Positions 58,958 through 64,000 of a stretch of 64,000 nt of DNA are shown here, piece by piece (within the stretch, counting starts at the first letter, position 1; each line of letters opens with the position of its first letter). Location: positions 50,088 to 114,087 of the forward strand of contig JBKPNX010000042.1 of assembly GCA_046732855.1 (NCBI GenBank), read 5' to 3'. The translations under genes were made by a program, and so were the position numbers. The notes under the pieces are model-generated. The model worked only from the letters and a program-made list of their open reading frames with translations, was not told the origin of the DNA and did not search any database. The DNA is from JBKPNX01 sp046732855. GTDB lineage: Bacteria > Pseudomonadota > Alphaproteobacteria > Geminicoccales > Geminicoccaceae.

Positions 58958-59905
58958 ATGAAGATCGGCGTCATCGGCAGCGGCGCGATGGGCTCGGTGT
59001 ACGGCGCGCTCCTCGCCGACGCCGGCAACGACGTCTGGATGTTCGACAAATGGCAGGACCACGTCGCCGCCATGCGCGCGCGGGGACTGCGCTGCGAAGG
59101 GGCTAGCGGCGATCGGACCGTCCAGGTGAACGCCACGACGCGCGCCGCGGACGCCGGGCCTTGCGCGCTCGCGATCGTCGCCACCAAGGTCATGGACATC
59201 GAGCCGGCCCTCGCGGATGCCCGGGCGATGATCGGGCCGGAGACGCTGGTCCTCGCGATCCAGAACGGCCTCGGCAATGTCGAGCGCGTGCAGCGGGTGC
59301 TCGGCGTCGAGAATCTGCTGTTCGGCATCGCCGGCGGGTTTGGCGCCGAGCTGATCGGCCCCGGCCACGTCCACCACAACGGCATGGAGGCGATCAACCT
59401 CGCCGAGCTCGCGGGCGGGACCAGCCCGCGTCTCGAGCGCGTCGCCGAGGTCTGGCGCGGCGCCGGGTTCACGGTCAACGTCTACGACGACCTCTGGCCG
59501 GTGGTCTGGAGCAAGCTGGTCGCTAACGTCGCGTTCAGCGCGATCTGCACGGTCGCCGGCATGCGGGTCGGCCAGGTGCGCGCCAACGACGCCGCCTGGG
59601 CGATCGCCCGCGCCTGCGTCGAGGAGGCGGTCGCGGTCGCGGCCGCGAAGGGCATCAGGCTCGCCTACGACGACCCGGCGCAGTGGGTCTCGGATTTCGC
59701 CGGCAAGATCCCGAACGCCCGCCCGTCGATGTACCAGGACCTGCTGGCCGGCCGCCGCTCGGAGATCGACGCGATCCACGGCGGCGTGGTCGCCGAGGGC
59801 GCCAGAGCCGGCGTGCCGACCCCGACCTGCGCCCTGATGGTGCGCCTCGTGAAGGCGCTCGAGGGCAAGGCCCAGGCGCATGGGGAAGCGTACCGCCCGC
59901 TGTAG
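58958..59905 (+). CDS. Ketopantoate reductase family (PanE/ApbA)
   Basis: A 315-residue 2-dehydropantoate 2-reductase-like NADPH enzyme: MKIGVIGSGAMGSVYGALLA, VLAIQNGLGN, the catalytic-lysine segment VVWSKLVANVAFSAI and the substrate-binding LLAGRRSEIDAIHGG. A relative forms the C-terminal part of the fused gene at 24280-26094. Whether this is the true pantothenate enzyme cannot be said. Confidence 0.9.
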   Translation: MKIGVIGSGAMGSVYGALLADAGNDVWMFDKWQDHVAAMRARGLRCEGASGDRTVQVNATTRAADAGPCALAIVATKVMDIEPALADARAMIGPETLVLAIQNGLGNVERVQRVLGVENLLFGIAGGFGAELIGPGHVHHNGMEAINLAELAGGTSPRLERVAEVWRGAGFTVNVYDDLWPVVWSKLVANVAFSAICTVAGMRVGQVRANDAAWAIARACVEEAVAVAAAKGIRLAYDDPAQWVSDFAGKIPNARPSMYQDLLAGRRSEIDAIHGGVVAEGARAGVPTPTCALMVRLVKALEGKAQAHGEAYRPL

Positions 59906-59964
59906 CTCAGTCGCTTCGCTCCTGAGCGAAGGCAACAGCTGCCGCACTCCTATTCGGTGCACCT

Positions 59965-60357
59965 CTATCCAAGTATCTTTTGGAAGTCGGTGTGGGTGAA
60001 ATCGTCGCCTTTGAACAGCAGCGGCTCGCCGGATGCTGCCGCGAGGGCGTAGGCGCAGCAATCGCCGAAGTTGAGTGCGGCACGGTGATGTCCTTTCCCG
60101 TAGCGGCGGTAGGCATCCCGCGCCAGCTCCAGCTGATGTGCATTGAACGGAACTATATCGATCCGCCCGCGGTGCACAAAGAGGTCGAGCTCGCGACCCG
60201 CAGCAGGTCCTTTCCGGGCTTCGATGACGATGCTGGTTTCCAATACGGACACCGCGGACATCATGCGCGTCGGGTCGGCGCCGATAACGAAGGCGAAGAG
60301 CTCATCGTCCGCTTCGCCCAAGAGGATGGTCAGCGCGGCGGAACTGTCGATCACCAT
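59965..60357 (-). CDS. vapC: VapC-type PIN-domain ribonuclease toxin
   Basis: A 130-residue PIN protein: MVIDSSAALTILLGE (Asp), SVLETSIVIEAR (Glu), ALNFGDCCAYALAAA (Asp) and LLFKGDDFTHTDF (Asp). Second toxin-antitoxin pair of the window, unrelated in detail to the first. The antitoxin lies 10 bases upstream. Confidence 0.92.
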   Translation of the reverse strand: MVIDSSAALTILLGEADDELFAFVIGADPTRMMSAVSVLETSIVIEARKGPAAGRELDLFVHRGRIDIVPFNAHQLELARDAYRRYGKGHHRAALNFGDCCAYALAAASGEPLLFKGDDFTHTDFQKILG

Positions 60358-60367
60358 GGCACTTCCG

Positions 60368-60619
60368 TCAGCGCTCCCCGATCTCGTCGTATCCGAGAAT
60401 CTCTTCCGGCGTGCGCGTGTCGAGATCGGGGAGCGCTGCACATCGCCGGCCGATCGCCAGCAGCTCGTCGCAAACCCGCGTCGCGCTGCGCTTGCCCTCC
60501 TCACGCGCGAGTTGCTCGCGCAGTGCGGTAGTGATGGCTTCCGTGATCGAGACGCCAGTCCGTTTGGCCAGCTCCCGGGCAAGACGTTCCGTCTCCTCGT
60601 TCTTGATGCTGACGGCCAA
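60368..60619 (-). CDS. vapB: VapB/PSK-type antitoxin
   Basis: An 83-residue antitoxin of the PSK/VapB type: AVSIKNEETERLARELAKRT with TGVSITEAITTALREQL as ribbon-helix-helix DNA-binding part, and TRTPEEILGYDEIGER as toxin-binding tail. First gene of the operon with vapC. Confidence 0.88.
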   Translation of the reverse strand: MAVSIKNEETERLARELAKRTGVSITEAITTALREQLAREEGKRSATRVCDELLAIGRRCAALPDLDTRTPEEILGYDEIGER

Positions 60620-60706
60620 TACTCTGTCATCCTCCTTCTGTACGATTGTATGCTTTCTATATAAGAACCTGCAAGGCGTGGCCTTCAGACTGCCGCCCGG
60701 CCGTGT

Positions 60707-61471
60707 TCAGCGCGCGGTCCAGCCGCCGTCGACCGGCAGGGTGACGCCGGTGATCATCGACGCGGCATCGCTCGCCAGGAACAAAATCGCAGCCGCCACC
60801 TCCTCGGCTTCGGCAAAGCGGCGCATCGGCGTCTCGGCGAGCAGCCTTGCCGCCATTTCCTGATCCGCGAGCAGCGGCTCGGTGAGGCGCGTCCGGGCGA
60901 AGGTCGGGGCGACCGCATTGACCCGCACGCCCGAGCCCGCCCATTCGCAGGCGAGCGCACGGGTGAAGTTGACGATCGCGCCCTTGGCGCTGTGGTAGGC
61001 GAGGTTGGGGTAGTGGCCGCCGCCGACGAGGCCCATGATCGAGGCGAGATTGACCACGGCGCCCCGCCCCGCCGCGAGCATGTGCCGGCCCGCCGCGCGC
61101 GCACAGAAGAAGCTGCCGTCCAGATTGACCGCAAGCACCTGCCGCCAGCGCTCCGTCGGCAACTCCACGGTCGGTATGCGTGCGCCGAGCCCGGCATTGT
61201 TGACCAGGATGTCGATCCGGCCGTGACGCGCCGCGACGGCGTCGATCACGGACTGGACCTCGGCCTCGTCGGTGACGTCCAGCCGGTGCGCCGCGCCGCG
61301 CCCGATCTCGTCGGCGACCAGTCGCGCGGCTTCCTCGTCGATGTCGCAGACCGCGACCTCGGCGCCCGCCTGGGCCAGCGCCTCCGCCGTGGCTCGTCCG
61401 ATGCCGCGCCCGCCGCCGGTGACCAGGGCCACCCGGCCGTCCAGCCGCAGCAGACCGAGATAGTCCATCAT
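60707..61471 (-). CDS. Short-chain dehydrogenase/reductase (SDR)
   Basis: A 254-residue SDR: VALVTGGGRGIGRATAEALA, DILVNNAGLGAR, the active site Ser in NLASIMGLV and AYHSAKGAIVNF (Tyr and Lys), and DGGWTAR at the end. The substrate is unknown; family members reduce 3-oxoacyl-ACP, sugars and alcohols. Alone in its direction. Confidence 0.92.
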   Translation of the reverse strand: MMDYLGLLRLDGRVALVTGGGRGIGRATAEALAQAGAEVAVCDIDEEAARLVADEIGRGAAHRLDVTDEAEVQSVIDAVAARHGRIDILVNNAGLGARIPTVELPTERWRQVLAVNLDGSFFCARAAGRHMLAAGRGAVVNLASIMGLVGGGHYPNLAYHSAKGAIVNFTRALACEWAGSGVRVNAVAPTFARTRLTEPLLADQEMAARLLAETPMRRFAEAEEVAAAILFLASDAASMITGVTLPVDGGWTAR

Positions 61472-61892
61472 GTCCTCCTCCCGCGCTCGCCTCTGGCAGC
61501 CGAATTATGCCAGTCGGGGCGATCCCGGCCAAACGCTTCGCCAGCGCAGGGAGGTTGGGTCACCTCATGGCTCGTGCGGGAGATCCGGGCCATCGTTCCG
61601 CGGAGACTTGCCGCGGCTTCTACGCGTCCGGCGCAGCGAGAAACGCGAGCAGCGCTCCCGCCAGCCTCGAGGGTGCCTTTGCTCGCGTGCCTCGGTCAGC
61701 TTGCCGTCCTCACGACTGACCGATACCCCCCAGCGCCGTCCGGCAGCGACGGCCAGGACGAACGCGCGCCTCCGGTTCGCGACCTCGGCGTCATGGCCGG
61801 CCGCCCCGGTGACGTCGATCGACGTAACCAGCCGCTGTCCCGGACCTCTCTCCTTTTCCGACCTGCCGGATCTGGTTGGCCGCCAGGAGCGA
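61472..61892. other. Intergenic region
   Basis: About 420 bases between the SDR and Crp/Fnr genes. Open frames exist on the minus strand but none resembles a protein. Nothing recognised. Confidence 0.35.
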
Positions 61893-62603
61893 TCATCCGG
61901 CGAGATCGACGCTCGCCAAGGCCGCAAGGTCGCCAGGACGCTGCAGGATGACCTCCTGCGGGGTCGGCAGGGCGATCAGCCCGTCGCGCTTCAGCCGCGT
62001 CAAGTTCCGGCTGACCGTCTCGATGGTGAGGCCGAGGTAGTCGGCCATGTCCTGACGCGACATCGGCAGGCGCATCACGCCGAGGGGGGCGCCGTCGTCG
62101 CCGAGCCGCAGCGCGAGGGCAAGCAGGAACCAGGCGATCTTCTCGTCCGCGCTCTTGCGGCCGAGCACCAGGAGGTGCTGCTGGGCCCGCGCCAGCTCGA
62201 CGCAGGCCATGCGGAACATGCGCTGCGCCAACTCGGGCTGCGCCTCGATCGCCGCCTCGAGCCGAGCGCACGGATAGCGGACCAGAGTGGAGGCGGTGAT
62301 CGCTTCGACGCTGTAGCCGCAGCGCTCCCCGCACAATAACCCGAAGTACTCGCCGGGAACGAGGAAATCGATCACCTGACGGCTACCCTCCGGGGTGGAC
62401 TTGAACAGCCGCAGCGCGCCGCTCGCGACGCGATAACAGCCCTCGATCGCGTCGCCCTCGATGACAATGGTCTGGCCGGGAGCGGCGCTCATGGTAATGC
62501 CGATCCCAATGGCTCGATCGAAAGGGTCGCAAAGCGGTGGCAGAGCGGTCTGGCGCCGCCATTCCGCCTCGCGCCGATCCGTGGCCTTCAACGACGCTGC
62601 CAT
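61893..62603 (-). CDS. FixK/FNR-like Crp-family regulator
   Basis: A 236-residue Crp/Fnr regulator: cNMP-binding fold (QTIVIEGDAIEGCYRVASGAL, LVPGEYFGLLC) and a C-terminal helix-turn-helix MSRQDMADYLGLTIETVSRNL, the FNR/FixK type that reads TTGAT-N4-ATCAA. It lacks an FNR-type N-terminal Cys cluster, although GLLCGERCGYS holds two cysteines. Near the FixJ/FixL genes, so it is the likely FixK relay for oxygen response. The start at 62603 (MAASLKATDRR) fits the family. Confidence 0.85.
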   Translation of the reverse strand: MAASLKATDRREAEWRRQTALPPLCDPFDRAIGIGITMSAAPGQTIVIEGDAIEGCYRVASGALRLFKSTPEGSRQVIDFLVPGEYFGLLCGERCGYSVEAITASTLVRYPCARLEAAIEAQPELAQRMFRMACVELARAQQHLLVLGRKSADEKIAWFLLALALRLGDDGAPLGVMRLPMSRQDMADYLGLTIETVSRNLTRLKRDGLIALPTPQEVILQRPGDLAALASVDLAG

Positions 62604-62675
62604 CGCCCTTTCTCCCCGAGACGCCTGCCAGCCGCGGGCGTGCTGCTCAAGAGCTAGCGCGGGCACGGCCCGCGG

Positions 62676-62692
62676 GTAATCAGGTGGATTAC
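62676..62692. promoter_or_regulatory. Inverted repeat between receiver and FixK-like genes
   Basis: GTAATC (62676-62681) and GATTAC (62687-62692), 5-base spacer, overlapping the stop codon of the receiver gene and 72 bases before the FixK-like start. It might be a regulator site; it does not match the FixK/FNR box well. Confidence 0.3.
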
Positions 62693-63078
62693 GTACGGGA
62701 ATCCGCGGACTCGAGCGCGGCCTCGATGAGGCGCAGCAGTTCTTCGCGGCCAAACGGCTTCTCGAGGACGCCGACCCACGCCGCGAGCCCATCGGGCAGA
62801 CGGCGCAGGCGCAACCGCCGGCTGGTCATGATCACCGGCAGGTCAATGCCCGCGTCCGGCAGCATGCGCAGCAGCGCCAGGCCGTCGATCTCGGGCAGAT
62901 CCAGCTCGACGATGAGACAGGCCGGTCCGCTGCTGCGGTAGCCGTCGATGAACTCCCTGGCCGAGCGGAACGGGGCCACGGCGAAGCCGGCGGCCGCCAG
63001 CGTCGTGGCCAACGCATCGCGAACCGCGTCATCGTCGTCGACGACGAAGACCGTCGACCGTGGAGCTGAAAAAGCCAT
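62689..63078 (-). CDS. Single-domain receiver protein with Glu in place of the phospho-Asp
   Basis: A 129-residue receiver domain, FixJ-like (VFVVDDDDAVRDALATTLAAAGF). The usual acceptor block DLRMPEMDG (seen in the next gene) is here ELDLPEIDG, so the phospho-acceptor Asp is Glu (GAG). The switch Thr (PVIMTSRR) and the Lys (LEKPFG) remain. No output domain. It could be a locked-on or decoy receiver for the FixL/FixJ pair. Confidence 0.88.
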   Translation of the reverse strand: MAFSAPRSTVFVVDDDDAVRDALATTLAAAGFAVAPFRSAREFIDGYRSSGPACLIVELDLPEIDGLALLRMLPDAGIDLPVIMTSRRLRLRRLPDGLAAWVGVLEKPFGREELLRLIEAALESADSRT

Positions 63079-63178
63079 GCCAGACCGGGTGCGTAGCCGG
63101 AGTGGCGCAAAGGGTATTGCGCCGCCGGGCCGGTCGCTATCCGGCAGAGCACCTATACGGATTTCTACCTACCCGCGC

Positions 63179-63796
63179 TCAGGTCCCGGCGGCGCCCGGA
63201 TCGATGCCGGCGACGAAGGCGATCCGGACCAGTTGCGAGAGGCTGCTTGCGCCCATTTTCTCCATGACCCGGGCGCGGTGAATCTCGACCGTACGCGGGC
63301 TAATGCCGAGCTCGCGCCCGATCGCCTTGTTCGAGCGCCCGAGCACGAGCTGCTCGAGTACCTGATGCTCGCGCGGCGTCAAAGTCTGCAGGCGTCGAGC
63401 GAGCCCGGCATCGGGCCGTCCCGGGGCAGGCGCGCCAGCGGCAAAGCTTTCGTGAATCGCGCCGACGAGCAGATCGGGGTCGAACGGCTTCTCGAGAAAT
63501 TCGCGCGCGCCCAGCTTCATTGCTCTGACCGCCATCGGCACGTCGCCGTGCCCGGTGATGACGATGATCGGCGGCAGCGCGCCGCGCCGCCTCAGCGCCT
63601 CGATCAACTCGAGCCCGTCCATCTCAGGCATGCGCAAATCAGTCACCACGCACGCGTCCAGTATTTCCGGATGGTGCTTGAGGCAAACGCTCGCGCTCGT
63701 GAAGGCCTCTATGGCGAAGCCCTCGGCCAGCAGCAATTCCTTGAGCGAATCGAGCACCGCCTCGTCGTCGTCGATGATGATGACGCGCCTAGCCAC
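63179..63796 (-). CDS. fixJ: FixJ-type response regulator
   Basis: A 205-residue response regulator. The receiver domain has VIIIDDDEAVLDSL, CVVTDLRMPEMDGLELI with its phospho-Asp, IVITGHGDVPMAVRAM and LEKPFDPD. The LuxR-type output is LTPREHQVLEQLVLGRSNKAIGRELGISPRTVEIHRARVM. It overlaps the kinase gene by 8 bases, so the two are expressed together. By analogy it turns on fixK under low oxygen; a DctR/TodT-like pathway is an alternative. Confidence 0.9.
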   Translation of the reverse strand: MARRVIIIDDDEAVLDSLKELLLAEGFAIEAFTSASVCLKHHPEILDACVVTDLRMPEMDGLELIEALRRRGALPPIIVITGHGDVPMAVRAMKLGAREFLEKPFDPDLLVGAIHESFAAGAPAPGRPDAGLARRLQTLTPREHQVLEQLVLGRSNKAIGRELGISPRTVEIHRARVMEKMGASSLSQLVRIAFVAGIDPGAAGT

Positions 63797-64000
63797 CAGC
63801 GCCGCCCCCGTCCCCGCCTGTGACCGGCAGCATCACGTGGAACGTAATCCCTCCGCCAGGGTTCGGGCTCGCCCACAGCTTGCCGCCGTGCGCGTCGACG
63901 ATCGAGCGGCAGATCGACAGTCCGATCCCGATGCCGCCGGGCTTGGTGGTCACGAACGGCTGGAACAGGCGCGCCGCCACCTCCGGGGCGAGACCCGGCC
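63789..64000 (-). CDS. fixL: Sensor histidine kinase, C-terminal end only
   Basis: The last 70 residues of a kinase whose start lies outside the window. LAPEVAARLFQPFVTTKPGG is the F box, and GIGIGLSICRSIVDAHGG the G1/G2 region of the HATPase. The length and FixJ pairing suggest a FixL-like PAS kinase; the sensor domains are not visible. Confidence 0.8.
   Translation of the reverse strand, partial: PGLAPEVAARLFQPFVTTKPGGIGIGLSICRSIVDAHGGKLWASPNPGGGITFHVMLPVTGGDGGGAGG

Noticed and set aside
58382..60061. 559-codon antisense frame over the ketopantoate reductase gene
   Set aside because: Shadow frame; the PanE motifs are on the plus strand.

Overview
The window is about 64 kb of uniformly GC-rich DNA. 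It reads as an alphaproteobacterial chromosome segment. The evidence is a FixL/FixJ-type two-component pair beside a FixK/FNR regulator, a hopanoid block (hpnC, hpnD, hpnE, hpnG), the DUF1127/MocR, DUF2244/nth and DUF6489 gene types, and many Tat signals. A Rhodospirillales-like soil or environmental lineage is plausible but not proven. No rRNA or tRNA gene was seen. The first gene (ABC solute-binding protein) and the last (FixL kinase) run off the ends.

Layout. 0-8.6 kb is metabolic and regulatory: an AbrB-family membrane protein, a SIMPL protein, DUF1127 divergent from a MocR regulator, a DUF4105 protein, a cyclase gene broken by several frameshifts, and a serine hydrolase. 8.6-17 kb is rich in conflict or regulated-proteolysis genes: a SIR2-TIR protein with a downstream STAND ATPase carrying membrane helices, a subtilase, a facing secreted I9-like inhibitor, and a metacaspase. 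The subtilase and metacaspase share a nearly identical promoter element. 17-24 kb is housekeeping: a trans-sulfuration enzyme, mazG, xseA, a DUF882 peptidase, and an Lpp-like lipoprotein ending in Arg-Lys beside two L,D-transpeptidases. 24-32 kb holds a fused FAH/ketopantoate-reductase gene, a vapBC module bracketed by a 164-bp direct repeat, and a 1474-residue WD40-KAP NTPase with seven nearly identical WD40 repeats. 32-39 kb has an aldo/keto reductase, small enzymes, msrB-msrA and a solitary DndB-like (DGQHR) gene of lower GC with its own promoter. 38.7-44 kb is an alcohol dehydrogenase followed by hpnC-hpnD-hpnE-hpnG without the cyclase hpnF.

44-45.3 kb is a non-coding satellite-like array of about 60-bp units with a weaker order near 300 bp. 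It is followed directly by a cobalamin riboswitch that appears to control an exported YVTN beta-propeller protein and an S41 peptidase. 48-58 kb carries an exported cyclase, DUF6489, an acyl-CoA ligase, a Tat-exported SMP-30 protein, nth with DUF2244, a PAP2 phosphatase, and a tightly coupled ornithine-cyclodeaminase/methyltransferase/unknown operon. 58-64 kb has rlpA, a ketopantoate reductase, a second vapBC, an SDR, and the Fix-like regulators. These include a lone receiver domain whose phospho-acceptor Asp is Glu.

The strongest candidates for something undescribed are the SIR2-TIR/STAND-membrane pair, the co-regulated subtilase and metacaspase with an orphan inhibitor, the B12-controlled propeller/protease operon, and the solitary DndB-like gene. 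All functional statements are from reading the sequence; no database search was run.
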